This document shows, piece by piece, positions 32,089 to 42,595 of a DNA stretch of 64,000 bases. Origin of the DNA: Rhynchopus sp. YZ270_cl-10 (lineage: Eukaryota; Euglenozoa; Diplonemea; Diplonemida; Diplonemidae). The notes under the pieces were generated by a model. That model was given only the letters and a program-made list of their open reading frames with translations. It did not search any database and was not told the DNA's origin. The stretch lies in the NCBI GenBank assembly GCA_964035575.1, contig OZ037923.1, forward strand, positions 620,001 through 684,000, written 5' to 3'. Made by a program: the position numbers and the translations under genes. The stretch's first letter is position 1. Each line of letters begins with the position of its first letter.

Positions 32089-34695
32089 TCAATGCAGCGT
32101 TACGTTCTCAGGTGTGAAGGACTGTGTTCTGACAAAGTCGATGAGGAGTTGGAAGTCTGCTGTTGCGTTTTGTGGCACACCCTGGAGTATGCTTTGTGCA
32201 TTCGCGTAGTCGCCACCTATGATGGCCGTGTAGGCGTCATTCCACATGGTCTCGGGCGCGTTCTTTTGTGTGTCAATTTGGTACATCCACTCCTGGTTCA
32301 CCTGCTCCCTCAGCCCCTCCACTGCATAGCACGCCACCGCCTTCTTGCACACCTTCGCAAACATCATTGCCCCAACACACTTCAGCTGCACCTCCGCGCT
32401 TATCTCGCGCGCCAGCATCCCATCCACAAGACCTTTCGTACTGAGAACACGGTTCCACCGCTCGAGGGCAACCACCCACGACATACGCTGGGCTAATATT
32501 GTCACCTTTTTCATGCCCGTACAGCCCATATTCCCTACGCGGGCGTCCCCTGTGGTGCAACCGTATGATACGGTGACGACTCCTGCCTCGGCTATGCTCT
32601 TTTCGATCTCGTAGGACGAAACCACGCATGCCACGCGGTGTGACGCAATAGGGGTGTACGCATTGAAGGAGACCAGAACACGGTCGCCACTGAATGTGTC
32701 GCAGACACCTTTGTGCCGTTGTGCGGTGTGCATGATGCGCTCCATGACACGTGAATGTGCGGATAGAACCTCGGAGTCTTTCTTCGAGCGGCAAAACTCA
32801 TGCCAAGCAACAATGTTCAAATACACCATCGATACACGCTTCTTCTTCATCCCCTCCACCCGCAGCATCCCGGTCTTCGCGCACACCGACTCAGAGATCG
32901 AGATTGACGGCCCTGCAGAGTGGTGCGAGGAGGAGACGTCCAGCGTGCTCAGCTGTGTGCGCGAGCCCTCCGTGGTGACGTCCTCGCTGTCGTTGACCAG
33001 CACACTCTGCGGCATGTAGTGGCGGTACTCCGTCAGGTTCTTGACCATCTGCTTGAAGCTCTTCTGCATGTGGCTCACCTCACTAAGACGTGACAGCTCG
33101 CGGTCGATGTCCACGCCTTCAAGGTTCATGACTGCGATGCTCGACATTTCTTCTGCCAGCTGGTGCAACGGCGACGTAATGAAGCGGGTGAACACAATGG
33201 CCACCAACAGAAAGCACACCACCGTGGCGGTGGTGACGGCAGCCATGACCACGGCGGCGTCCTCCTTTTGCGCGTTCGCAGAGGACCTATCAGCGTCGAC
33301 CTTTGTGAGGATGGCGTTCGTGGAGGCGTCGATCTTATCCATGACAGAGGCACGCGGCACAATGAGCGTGGCGTACCAGAGCAGCGTGAGGTGGCGCATC
33401 TCGGTTGTCATCGTCCAGTACAGCGTGCCGTTCGAGTCTGCCCACTCCACGAAGGAGGAGTTCGCGATTGCGGCGACTGTTTCGTAGTTACCGTCGTGCG
33501 AGAAGACGAAGCGGCCGTGCTCTGCGATGATCGAGGGCACGTGAGACGTCGCGTCCTCCAGCGAGTGGTTCGTGATGTTGAACGCGCGCGCCATGGGCAC
33601 ATTATCCTGCACCCCAGGGACATCAACGATGTACGTCTGCTTGTACCGCCCCAGGTTGTACGCAATGACAGTCCCCACAGCGTCCTCGGCACTCTCCACA
33701 AGGTAGAGCGACGCGCCTGCAGGCAGAATCTGCTTGCGCAGCATCACTGATATCTCGTCAGCGGTGATGGCGGCTGTGACGGACCCGACACGGTTGTCCT
33801 GCGTGGGGTACATATTGTACATCTCTGGGTGCGAGAACGTATAGCTCAGGTCCCACGCCGCGCGGGTGAACTCAAACCTCATCTTCGAGTACACAAAGGT
33901 CTCCTTTGGCTGCAGGTACCCGCCGTTCACAACGTTCAGGAGCTTGGTGCCACGGAGAGCTACAGCGTCGGGCAGCTCAATCAATGCCCTGGGCACGACG
34001 CAGGAGCCGGTCTGCTCCCCGATCTGGTAGTTCGGGAGGAAGTTGCACCCTGCTGCCGGGTTCTTGATGTACCCCAGGCTGTCCGTCTCTCCGTAACGCG
34101 CGTAGGTGCCGTAGCCGAAGGCACCGTTCGTTGCGTCGATGGTTTCGTACGTCATGTAAATGAGACTGCCGTTCTCGGGCAGGGGGACCATGTCGCCTGT
34201 CGCAACCCTGCTGACAACAATGCCGCCACAGGGGATGAAACTGCTTGGGTCGTATGGCTGCTGGTAGGCGGGGCTCCAGGGGTATGTCTCGTACATGATC
34301 ATGTCGACGCCGTGTGACGCGACGGACTGGTAGACCATTGTTTGCATGTGGCGGACCTGGTTGTTAATGAAGCTTGGGTTGGTCGAGACGTTCGGGTGGA
34401 ACGACTGCCCCATCTTCGCCATCGCCAGCAACGCCTGCTCGGGGCGCTGCAGATACTCCTTCACCGCGGTGTCGACACTCTTCAGGACAGAGCTCAGGTA
34501 CTGTGCCGAGACCAGCTCGATGTCAGCATGCCCACTCTGCAGGCACAGCTCAAACCCATCATCACCGGTCTGCCGCGCCTTGTCTAGCAAATCATCCCAC
34601 GTTGTCAAGGTAAACGTACCAATGATGGCCCCCGTGGATAGAATCAACACCACACACAACAGCAGGGTGAGAGACTGGATGCCCACTGCGGCCAT
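32089..34695 (-). CDS. Receptor-like membrane protein with degenerate class III cyclase domain
   Basis: 868 residues from MAAVGIQSLTLLLCVVLIL at 34695. In-frame codons upstream are low-complexity. Membrane anchor at 8-28, then an ectodomain of about 450 residues with Cache-like features (YxxxPWSPAY, several N-x-S/T sites). Second membrane segment at about 482-510 (MAAVTTATVVCFLLVAIVF), followed by a HAMP-like linker. The cyclase-homology domain at about 615-785 keeps the fold cues VYLNIVAWHEF, DTFSGDRVLVSF and VSYGCTTGDARVGNMG, but the first metal Asp is Asn and the usual N-x3-R stretch is replaced. Catalysis is therefore doubtful and a signalling or scaffolding role is inferred. The tail NQEWMYQI...W matches the receptor at 61449. 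Confidence 0.85.
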   Translation of the reverse strand: MAAVGIQSLTLLLCVVLILSTGAIIGTFTLTTWDDLLDKARQTGDDGFELCLQSGHADIELVSAQYLSSVLKSVDTAVKEYLQRPEQALLAMAKMGQSFHPNVSTNPSFINNQVRHMQTMVYQSVASHGVDMIMYETYPWSPAYQQPYDPSSFIPCGGIVVSRVATGDMVPLPENGSLIYMTYETIDATNGAFGYGTYARYGETDSLGYIKNPAAGCNFLPNYQIGEQTGSCVVPRALIELPDAVALRGTKLLNVVNGGYLQPKETFVYSKMRFEFTRAAWDLSYTFSHPEMYNMYPTQDNRVGSVTAAITADEISVMLRKQILPAGASLYLVESAEDAVGTVIAYNLGRYKQTYIVDVPGVQDNVPMARAFNITNHSLEDATSHVPSIIAEHGRFVFSHDGNYETVAAIANSSFVEWADSNGTLYWTMTTEMRHLTLLWYATLIVPRASVMDKIDASTNAILTKVDADRSSANAQKEDAAVVMAAVTTATVVCFLLVAIVFTRFITSPLHQLAEEMSSIAVMNLEGVDIDRELSRLSEVSHMQKSFKQMVKNLTEYRHYMPQSVLVNDSEDVTTEGSRTQLSTLDVSSSHHSAGPSISISESVCAKTGMLRVEGMKKKRVSMVYLNIVAWHEFCRSKKDSEVLSAHSRVMERIMHTAQRHKGVCDTFSGDRVLVSFNAYTPIASHRVACVVSSYEIEKSIAEAGVVTVSYGCTTGDARVGNMGCTGMKKVTILAQRMSWVVALERWNRVLSTKGLVDGMLAREISAEVQLKCVGAMMFAKVCKKAVACYAVEGLREQVNQEWMYQIDTQKNAPETMWNDAYTAIIGGDYANAQSILQGVPQNATADFQLLIDFVRTQSFTPENVTLH

Positions 34696-35084
34696 GAGGA
34701 GCGGAGAGGAGGGGGGGGAACGGTGTGTCGTTTGCACAACTAAAGTAGTGCGCAAGAAGTGTGGGGGGGTGGGGGTGGGATGGGAACACCTGTAAGAGGT
34801 CGTCTGGTGCGTGGCGGTGTATGCATAACGTCTGAAAAAAGAACGGGTTGTAAGAAGTTCTATTCTGAAGAGAAGAAAAAAGCTGCAGGAATACATTTGA
34901 CGCAGCTGCACACGGAAGCGTAGGGGGGGGAGAGGGAGGGGGTGTCAGGATATGCCTCTCACAGCACACCTTAGCGCTTAGAGCTCTTCTACCCACCCTG
35001 CATTTCAAATGCATCCCATCTGTTCGTTTACGTTTTGAAGAAAAAAAATGCGATTTTTTTTTTTTTTTTTTTTGCATTTTTCCA
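34696..35084. other. Gap between two minus-strand genes
   Basis: A long T run (35054-35073) and a weak hairpin-module relic (TATGCCTCTCACAGCACACC, 34950-34970). In the transcript sense, a pyrimidine-rich stretch precedes the receptor start, as expected for an mRNA processing region. No gene. Confidence 0.45.
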
Positions 35085-36332
35085 TTAGACACCACCATTT
35101 GAGAGGACAGGCCAGCGCGCAACACATTTCGCACTGCGTACTATATAGAGGTCACCGAAGTGCAACATCAACGCCTCGCTGACACGTGGACGGAGGAACA
35201 CATGGTCGTCCACAGACACATTCGTCGTCGGAGACCCCACGACAAGCTCTTGGTTTGCACTGCGTCCATAAAGCGCGCTGAGGGAGAGCCCCTTTGGTTC
35301 GTACAGCGCTGCATCCCATTCACCACCATACAAAAAGAAGGACTGCCGTGCGTTCACATCCCACCACGATACAACCCGCGCAGCTGCCTCAAGAAACGGG
35401 ATTGTGACGTTGTCGAGCTTCTTCAAAATCGGCGCTGCAATGAAGAATGCAGGGATATGCCCTGCAACACCATCAAACGATCCGGGCTGTACAACGCAAG
35501 ACCCAATGGAAAAGTCGTTGATCAGACTGTTTTCGTGAAGCTGGTACGTCGGCGACCCTGCACCATTCAGCAAAAACCCTCCCTTCGGGACCAACCCTGG
35601 GTACTCTTCGCTGCAAAATTTAACGTAATCTTTGTATACCGTCATCGCCACCTCAAGCGCCGCAGGCATCGAAATAACCGGAGATTTGGGTACGTGCGGG
35701 TCATATCCCATAAACCCACACAACGTTATACACTTCACACTTTCCAACAGTTCACACATTTCCCTCAGAACGCCAAGACTTCCTACCCCACCACGATGCA
35801 GCCCTACGTCAATTTCGATGCAAACCTCGATCACCACATTTTCCTCTGTACAAAGATCTATGTATTGTTGGAGTCTTTGAGGTGAATCGATAAGCCATCG
35901 TACGCGGACCCCTTCGTTGCGTTTACTCCGATGAAGGAAGGTTTTCAGGGCAGATCTCGGGAGCGGTTTGCCGAGGAGAATGTCCACCTTCGGGAAGGTC
36001 TCTGCAATGTGAAGAAGAAAGGGGAGGTGGAAGACCATGAGGCGGGTGGTGTTGAGTGATTGCATGCAGTGGCGGAGGAGTTCCACGCAGGGGAGAGATT
36101 TGACCACCAGACGTGGCTGCCGTTCGGGTCTGCAGAAGGACCGGATTTTATCCAAATTTGCATCCACCTTGTCCAAGTCCACAACAAGCAAAGGCACCCC
36201 ACATCCCTCCTCCTTCAAGTGCCCATTCAGCTCCGCAAACTCACGTGAATACGGCGCGCCCTTATCAGAAGGGCTAAAAACCTTCAAAGGTGATAACACC
36301 GTGGTCAATACATTTTCGATAAAATTGTACAT
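35085..36332 (-). CDS. PLP-dependent fold-III enzyme, D-threonine aldolase / D-serine dehydratase-like
   Basis: 415 residues from MYNFIENVLTTVLSP at 36332. An in-frame ATG at 36476 would add 48 residues of unremarkable sequence. The alanine-racemase N-terminal barrel begins PLLVVDLDKVDANLDKI. The probable Schiff-base lysine is in RLVVKSLP (about residue 72). The phosphate-binding and sugar-barrel segments ILLGKPL, IEVCIEIDVGLHRGG and NGAGSPTY follow. The C-terminal DSD-like domain ends VFLRPRVSEALMLHFGD, where the family holds a metal-binding His/Cys pair. Family members cleave or dehydrate D-beta-hydroxy amino acids or racemise amino acids; substrate unknown. No targeting signal is evident. 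Confidence 0.85.
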   Translation of the reverse strand: MYNFIENVLTTVLSPLKVFSPSDKGAPYSREFAELNGHLKEEGCGVPLLVVDLDKVDANLDKIRSFCRPERQPRLVVKSLPCVELLRHCMQSLNTTRLMVFHLPFLLHIAETFPKVDILLGKPLPRSALKTFLHRSKRNEGVRVRWLIDSPQRLQQYIDLCTEENVVIEVCIEIDVGLHRGGVGSLGVLREMCELLESVKCITLCGFMGYDPHVPKSPVISMPAALEVAMTVYKDYVKFCSEEYPGLVPKGGFLLNGAGSPTYQLHENSLINDFSIGSCVVQPGSFDGVAGHIPAFFIAAPILKKLDNVTIPFLEAAARVVSWWDVNARQSFFLYGGEWDAALYEPKGLSLSALYGRSANQELVVGSPTTNVSVDDHVFLRPRVSEALMLHFGDLYIVRSAKCVARWPVLSNGGV

Positions 36333-36624
36333 AGTGTTTTCTTTAGATGGGAAAGAGGTGTTTTTTTGTGGGATATAGTAAATTCGAACAGCATATTTTT
36401 TTTGAAAGGCGTTTGTGCTGATCCTTGAAACGCTAGGAGGGGGATGGTTAGCCCACCTTTTGGAAATGCTTTGCATTGCATTGCTTTGCAGGAATAATTA
36501 TTGAGAAGAGGACTGAAAGCAACCTTGTGGGGGATAGTTTGAAAGGGGGAAAAACCTCAATTTTCAAAAATTCTACAATTTTGTGTAAATAAATCCTCCC
36601 CATCCCCACCCTCCTCACCCCACC

Positions 36625-38638
36625 CTATTTTGCAGTTTCAGTCCACTGCTTCCATTTATCCCAGAGCTCTGACATGTCAACATCGGAGCTGGCTGGAGGG
36701 GGGAGGGTCTCGGTGTTGCCTTTGACCCCTTCGCCGACTGCGTCCTTCCCGTAAAGGTGTTGGAGGACGCGATCGTTGCTGAGAAGGCGTTCCACGACAC
36801 TTTGCCGGCCTGCTTCGTCTAGGTAGGACCGCTCTGGGTCCCCTGCAATCTTTCGCGATTCGAGAATGCCCCAATTCAAGGCCTCCTTCAGAAGCACCTC
36901 AAGCTCCGTCCGCTGCTGCAACGCCTGTACATGAGCGGACCGCACTGCCTCCAAATTTTTCCTCTCTGCCTCGAGAATCACCTTATACTTCGCCAGCGTC
37001 TGCTCATACCGTTTAAACCGCTCCTCATTACTGCACGCTTGGTGCGAACCCCCCGAACGGTTTCCACTATTTGACGCCACCTTCGCGGCTTGATTTTCCA
37101 GCGTAGTTCTGCTAAGAGAAGCACCAGGGTGGCCTTGTACTGTGTTTGAGGTGCCGTCTGGTATGATAGTGGTCTGGAGCGAGTGGATAATGCTTTCTAG
37201 CTCGCCGATGCGCTCTCGAAGCTTTTTGTTGTGTGTTTGGAGGGAAAGGGATTGGCGGATCAGTATCTCTTTGTCTTCGAGTTGCGCGGAGTGTTCGACG
37301 GAGAGTAGTTTGCGGGTTTCCTTCAGCTTTTTTGCGGCAGTATGCTTTGCTTCAGTAAGGGTAAGCTGTCGGTCAACCTCCTGCTGTAGAACCTTATTCT
37401 TGCCTATCCACTCCCCGGTTTTATTCTTGCGGGAGTTGCGTTCTCGCTCTACCTCTTCCACCTTCGATTTGATCTGTTTGGCAAAGGCTTCATCCATAAG
37501 TTTGATCTCCTCAGCAGCCTGCTGTTCCGCAACACCCCGGAGGGACATGATGTCGTCACGTATTTGGAGGCTCACCTCTTGGAGGTTAGCGAGGTTGGTG
37601 ATACCGCTCATGCGTGCGAGCTCTGCATTCTCGAGTTCAGAGCGGAGCCCGGTGATGGCATCGGAAAAGCGGTGTGCGTTGACGGAGACACGGTCCTGAA
37701 GGGTGGGTGGGTGGAGGGGGAGGATAGAGGTGAGGAAAAGGTAACATTGTGTCAAGTGATCTTGTTGTCTTTTTCGTTGGCAGCTAGCAAAAGAAATTAT
37801 TGGGGGGGAAAAAATGATGTGTCTGTGTGTGACTGTAAGCCTCGCGCTAATTAATTTTTTTTTTTGTGGCAGGCCACGCCATAGGGTACTGCCTCTTGCT
37901 TTGTTTTGTTGTGCTACATAGTGGGGTTCCATACGTACGGGAAATCCGTACACGGAGACAAGCAGTGGAAGGAAATGCGTAGCGTGGTGTACGGGGTAGC
38001 TTTCCACTTATACAGAAAGCAAGGTATATTTGTCGTTTTAATTTGAACCTCTCAGCAGTTTGCAAACCTGAGATACTTAGTGTTCAGGTGAGTGTACCGA
38101 AGGAAGATGAAAGTCGCATTTCAGCAACAAGAAGTCTAGTACCCAGCAGTGGAGGGAAATCCGTGCCCACGGAGACAAGCGGTCAAGGGAAAATGCATAC
38201 TCGTCATGACACAAAAGAAAAACGAAGAAAAAAAGGCAGAGGGAAGCGAGGGGGGTACGTACACCATACCTGGACATGCTCTGCAATCTGCGAGAGGTTT
38301 TCGTTTTCCTGCTGCAGCTTCCGCTTCTCCTTCTCGAACTGCTGCAGGCGCTTCTTCGTTGCAGCCTGCTGCTCTGTGTTGCCAAAGCCCCCACGCATCT
38401 TATCCAACACGTTCAACACGTTTTTCCCTTTCCCTGGACCCTTATCCTTCGGCCGCGGCACGTTCTTCTGCGCCTGGTGCTTGCTCATCTTGTGCGCTGT
38501 GCCGTCCTTCGCCTCGGCCTCCGCTTCCACGGTGTACTCACGTAGCGCACGCTCCAAACGATCGACGTACTCTCTCCGCGTCTTTTGTGCGTATGTCGTA
38601 CCCGGCTGTATCCCAATCCGTCTAGGCTTATTAGACAT
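36625..38638 (-). CDS. Coiled-coil protein, unknown function (two exons)
   Basis: Exon 1 (38270-38638, 123 codons) starts MSNKPRRIGIQPGTTYAQK. Exon 2 (36625-37695) ends WDKWKQWTETAK, giving 479 residues in all. From about residue 85 to 330 the sequence is long charged helix with heptads (TKKRLQQFEKEKRKLQQENENL; EEVERERNSRKNK; KEILIRQSLSLQTHNKKLRERIGELESII), broken by a Gly/Ser/Asn linker, then a second coil (RYEQTLAKYKVILEAERKNLEAV). The joint EHVQ|DRVSVNAHRF is in phase. It resembles cytoskeletal or flagellar coiled-coil proteins by composition only. Confidence 0.82.
37696..38269 (-). other. 574-base intron in the coiled-coil gene
   Basis: CAG|GTATGG donor at 38269 and CCACCCTTCAG acceptor at 37696. 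It contains two related blocks, GGAAATCCGTACACGGAGACAAGCAGTGG (37939-37970) and GGAAATCCGTGCCCACGGAGACAAGCGGT (38153-38185), inverted GTAGCCTCGCGCT and TTTAATTTG words, and no module hairpin. Confidence 0.85.
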
Positions 38639-39321
38639 ATCGAGTAGAGTGTGCAGACAACGTCTGGAGAAAAAAGGGTGTATTTGATAACTAATAAGGG
38701 GGTAATTCTTGTGCAGAATATGGCCCTAATGAAAGGGAGAGAGAGAGAGTGAGTGAAGAAAGGAGCCAACGACTACACTGAGTGAAGTGTGTGAAGGAAA
38801 AACAAATCGGGTGAATGTTGCCTTTCACTGCATATTTTACCGTACTGAAAACACACTGGGTTTGAAGATGGGCTGAAATTTATCTGTGTGGTCGGAGGAT
38901 CAAGAAGGAACATTCTTACAAGGAACATTGAGAATGTCATCGAGTGTATGAGGTTAAGGGGAAAAATAATGGGGGCGTGTGGGAGGGGGTTCGGATGCGT
39001 TTTTTTTTACAAAAAAAAATCTGAGACATTTTTTTCCACAGTACCATTCAAAGATCTTGGAAGTCCATTAAAGAGTAACCACTCTCCTCCCCGTTCACGT
39101 GCCTGCTGAGGCATTTATTATATTGTTAAACCCACTCTTCCTATGGATCTTTGCTGTACCGTGCGTTTTTTTTTTTCATTCTTCTTTAAAGTTACGTTCT
39201 GTGCTTTTTTCTGCCCCACAAATTTCCCAAAAGATTTTTAGAAAAGAACAAAAAAAAAAGTAACCGAGTAGTTGAGTTCGTCACCCTTTTCCCTTGGGAG
39301 GGGGTTCAAGGTTGGATAAAT
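38639..39321. other. Gap without a gene
   Basis: One CGTACTGAAAACACACTGGGTTTGAAGATGGGCTG block (38840-38875) matches 6480-6510. The rest is simple sequence. Confidence 0.5.
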
Positions 39322-39400
39322 TGGTGTGGCCGATGACCCCAAAATAGCAGAAAATAAAGTAGAAAGTAGCACAAAATAGCACCCCCTTTCAGCCACACCA
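39322..39400. mobile_element. 79-base TGGTGTGGCC MITE
   Basis: TGGTGTGGCCGA / TCAGCCACACCA ends. Flanks TAAAT and TGAAT agree at 4 of 5. Confidence 0.7.
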
Positions 39401-39746
39401 TGAATGGTAAGTAAAGTGTGAGACACAGCGAACTCGCCCCCCAATTAGGAAGGGGGTGAACACACGTTCCAAAAAAATGTCCGCAAGGCAAAAGAGAAAA
39501 AAGAAAAAAAAAAAAACGAAACAAACCAAAAGGAATACTGACTAGATGCGTAAGGAGACTGCATATTCGCATCGGGGCAAAAAAAGAAAAAAAGTTATGT
39601 TGGCAGAGACAAGAAGTAGTTGGCGATACAACTTCGAGCCAAGTTTTTTGGCAAAAAAAAAACATAAAATAAAAAAAAAAAGAAACATCGAGCAGTTGTG
39701 CAACAACACACCTTCTCCCCCCCCTTTCCCCCCCTCAAACCCCACA

Positions 39747-39849
39747 CACGGTGGCCTCGTAAGGACATTACAGGCGTCATAACGACGTAGTGCGTGCCCT
39801 CGTTTTGCCCTCATCACTCATCACGTAATGTCCTTACGAGGACACCGTG
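39747..39849. mobile_element. 103-base CACGG-ended MITE
   Basis: CACGGTGGCCTCGTAAGGACATTAC pairs with GTAATGTCCTTACGAGGACACCGTG. A CA dinucleotide flanks both sides, which may be a 2-base duplication. Confidence 0.8.
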
Positions 39850-39881
39850 CAACAGGTCCACCACAGGTCAAAAAAACAACA

Positions 39882-39914
39882 AATGAACTTAAGCCTCTCG
39901 TGCTTAGTCACCTT
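39882..39914 (+). repeat. Hairpin module, CTTAAGCCTCTCGTGCTTAG
   Basis: A typical full-loop copy of the module described at 58758. It lies directly downstream of the CACGG MITE and upstream of a CAACCGTGCAGTCC module (40015-40070). Confidence 0.75.
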
Positions 39915-40149
39915 GGAAAACAAAAATGTTGAATATTGCCACTCAACCGACTGTTTCCCCCCCACTTTTTCCCCCATAGGCTAGCAGGGCGTTGGGTTTC
40001 CCCCCCCGTACCGGGTGGACCCCAACCGTGCAGTCCTACATCCATTTCAAGGTATACATCTGATACAAAAAAAAATAATCACAATTGTCATGTGGAATGA
40101 GAAAAAAAAAAAAGAGAAGTTGAAAATGCAAATGCCTCAGAAAAGAGTA

Positions 40150-40270
40150 GTTGAAACGTGCTAAAAAACGCTTCTCAGTCGAGCTCATGCAAAGGGCGAG
40201 ACGTGAGTGGTCCGTACCGTACGAGAACGGAGGCGGTTCACAACCGCTCGGCGAACTCACGCGACCTCTT
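40150..40270 (+). repeat. Dispersed module with GAGGCGGTT/AACCGCTC hairpin
   Basis: Matches 12869-12975 (GAAACNTGCTAAAA, ACGTGAGTGGTCC, GAGGCGGTTCACAACCGCTCGG). A shorter relative is at 54322-54380. All three share one orientation. Confidence 0.75.
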
Positions 40271-40448
40271 CATACAAAACTGAACAAACTGCAGTGTAAT
40301 AAGTCACACACAACACACACGTACAGGCAATGCTGTGTGGAGAACGTACCCATAACTGATTTCAAACACACGCGCTTTTTTAAAAGGAATAATCTCAATT
40401 TGGAATTGCACTACAAAAACGAGAAACGACCCCTCTCGGGGGGTAGGT

Positions 40449-41082
40449 ATGGGAGGAGGGCAGAGGGCAGAGGGCAGAGGGAAGAGGGAAGAGGGAAGAG
40501 GGAAGAGGGCAGAGGGCAGAGGGAAGAGGGAAGAGGGAAGAGGGAAGAGGGAAGAGGGAAGAGGGAAGAGGGAAGAGGGAAGAGGGAAGAGGGAAGAGGG
40601 GACAGGGGAGAGGGAAGAGGGAAGAGGGAAGAGGGAAGAGGGAAGAGGGAAGAGGGAAGAGGGAAGAGGGAAGAGGGAAGAGGGAAGAGGGAAGAGGGAA
40701 GAGGGAAGAGGGAAGAGGGAAGAGGGAAGAGGGAAGAGGGAAGAGGGAAGAGGGAAGAGGGAAGAGGGAAGAGGGAAGAGGGAAGAGGGAAGAGGGAAGA
40801 GGGAAGAGGGAAGAGGGAAGAGGGAAGAGGGAAGAGGGAAGAGGGAAGAGGGAAGAGGGAAGAGGGAAGAGGGAAGAGGGAAGAGGGAAGAGGGAAGAGG
40901 GAAGAGGGAAGAGGGAAGAGGGAAGAGGGAAGAGGGAAGAGGGAAGAGGGAAGAGGGAAGAGGGAAGAGGGGAGAGGGAAGAGGGAAGAGGGAAGAGGGA
41001 AGAGGGAAGAGGGAAGAGGGAAGAGGGAAGAGGGAAGAGGGAAGAGGGAAGAGGGAAGAGGGAAGAGGGAAGAGGGAAGATA
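40449..41082 (+). repeat. Heptamer tandem array (GAGGGAA)n, about 90 copies
   Basis: The 634-base purine-only array has a few variants (GAGGGCA near the left edge, GGGGACA and GGGGAGA inside). All six frames stay open through it, which explains several long apparent ORFs. The strand asymmetry (no pyrimidine on the plus strand) would favour triplex or R-loop formation during transcription. Confidence 0.97.
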
Positions 41083-41715
41083 ACGTAAATGAGACTCACT
41101 GGAAAGGTTTTTTTTTACTTTGTTTGAAAACTTGGTTGTTTTATGTGTAGACACCCGAAGATGAACTCCACTATACTACACACTTCTTTGTTTGTTTGCC
41201 TTTTTTTTTTTTTTGAAAAACTCGGGTTCTGTACTAAAATGTCACCCCAAAAAAAGAAGCCAGGATACTTACGTTTTCCCCCCCTCCTTTGGGGGCTTTG
41301 GGGTTTTCTACACATTGTACGGCGTGAGACCGGATACTGACACTTTTACGTTTTCTTTTGTACTAGTAAAGAGTAAAGACACCCGAGGATGAGCTCCACT
41401 GTTTAGGAGGGTTGTTTCCCTCGACTTTTTTGAGAGGCGAACTGCTGCCACGGAAAAACTCCCTTCGTCTACGACTGGGAGCAACAAAAAAACAAAAAAA
41501 AAAAAAGCAAAAAAAAGCAAAAAATAAAGATAGCTGTAAAGTGTCTCTCTCATTCACACACACACACACACCGTCTAACAACAACCAATCCAAGCATACC
41601 ACGCATCTAGAGGAACAAGAGAGAGAGGTGTGACATTGTACTTCGCTGTGCAAAGTGTGACCAGAACACTGGGGAGGAGGGAGGGGGAGGGGGAGGGACC
41701 AGTAACCATGTTGAC
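41083..41715. other. Gap without a gene
   Basis: Two copies of a GTAGACACCCGA(A/G)GATGA(A/G)CTCCACT hairpin (41147-41172, 41378-41402), an (AC)n run and simple sequence. Confidence 0.55.
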
Positions 41716-42587
41716 CAGGGGACTAGCTTGGCTGGGTCAGCGGGTCAGCTGACCCACTTCCTGTACTTTAAAAAAAAAAAAGTGGGTCAGCCGGAAAAAA
41801 AAAAAAAAATTGGATTTTGGATTTTAGAAAAATTTTTTTTGGGAGCTCGACTACAGGGAACTCCCCCCGAGCCTGTTCAGGCCTGACGCTAACCACCATC
41901 CATCATCCCACGGAAAATGGCTTTCCCCCCCGACCAAAAACCATCATCCTGCCATCATCCCACCAAAAATCTGAGAATTCTGTAGGGTTTTGCACGTGGG
42001 AAGAGTCTAGAGGAGGACCCGGGAGGCTGTACCTTATTTTTATTTTTTTGCCTGCGGCGCCATTTTTCCTTTTTTGCTCCGCAAAAAAGGGTTCGTTGAG
42101 TGACTCTGTGGTGTAAAAAGCTAGATTTTTACACTGCACCCTATTTTTTTTTCGCTTGCGGCGCCATATTATATTACTATTTTTTGCTCCGCAAAAAAAA
42201 CCCTGGATGAGCCCGTTCGTGCAAAATAACACTGTCCGAAACACCCGTGACTACACGGCGGTGAGGCGGTGCATGAACCAAGGGTTCAGTTTCTTTAAGT
42301 CTGCCTCGAGGAAGAAAGCTCTGAAACTCATACAGATACCAGTGGTAGTTTTCCGAGAGACCACAAAGTGAGGCGGGCAAACAGCACATTTCGGAGGATT
42401 ACTGCAACACTGACCGAATTTTGACCGAATTTTGGCCATTTTCGCGAATATCCCGACAAGCTGGGATTGGAGAAAATAGCTCGTAGAACGCCGCTAAACC
42501 ATCTTCTGTAGTAAAAAACTCGCTGACCCACTTTCATGGAAAGCGACCCACTTCTGGAATTTTCCCCAAAACCAAGCTAGTGCCCTG
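41716..42587. mobile_element. Non-autonomous hAT element with perfect 8-base duplication
   Basis: Ends CAGGGGACTAGCTTGG and CCAAGCTAGTGCCCTG. ATGTTGAC is at 41708-41715 and 42588-42595. Subterminal GTGGGTCAGC repeats are inverted. The interior duplicates GCGGCGCCAT...TTTTTTGCTCCGCAAAAAA (about 42048 and 42157). No transposase. Confidence 0.92.
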
Positions 42588-42595
42588 ATGTTGAC

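Noticed and set aside
32092-34795. Several plus-strand ORFs opposite the receptor gene
   Set aside because: GC-rich antisense shadows. The minus frame has membrane segments and cyclase-fold motifs.
40151-41154. Four long ORFs of GKREEGR or LPSSLFP repeats
   Set aside because: A 7-base satellite without stops is open in every frame. No non-repeat domain is attached.
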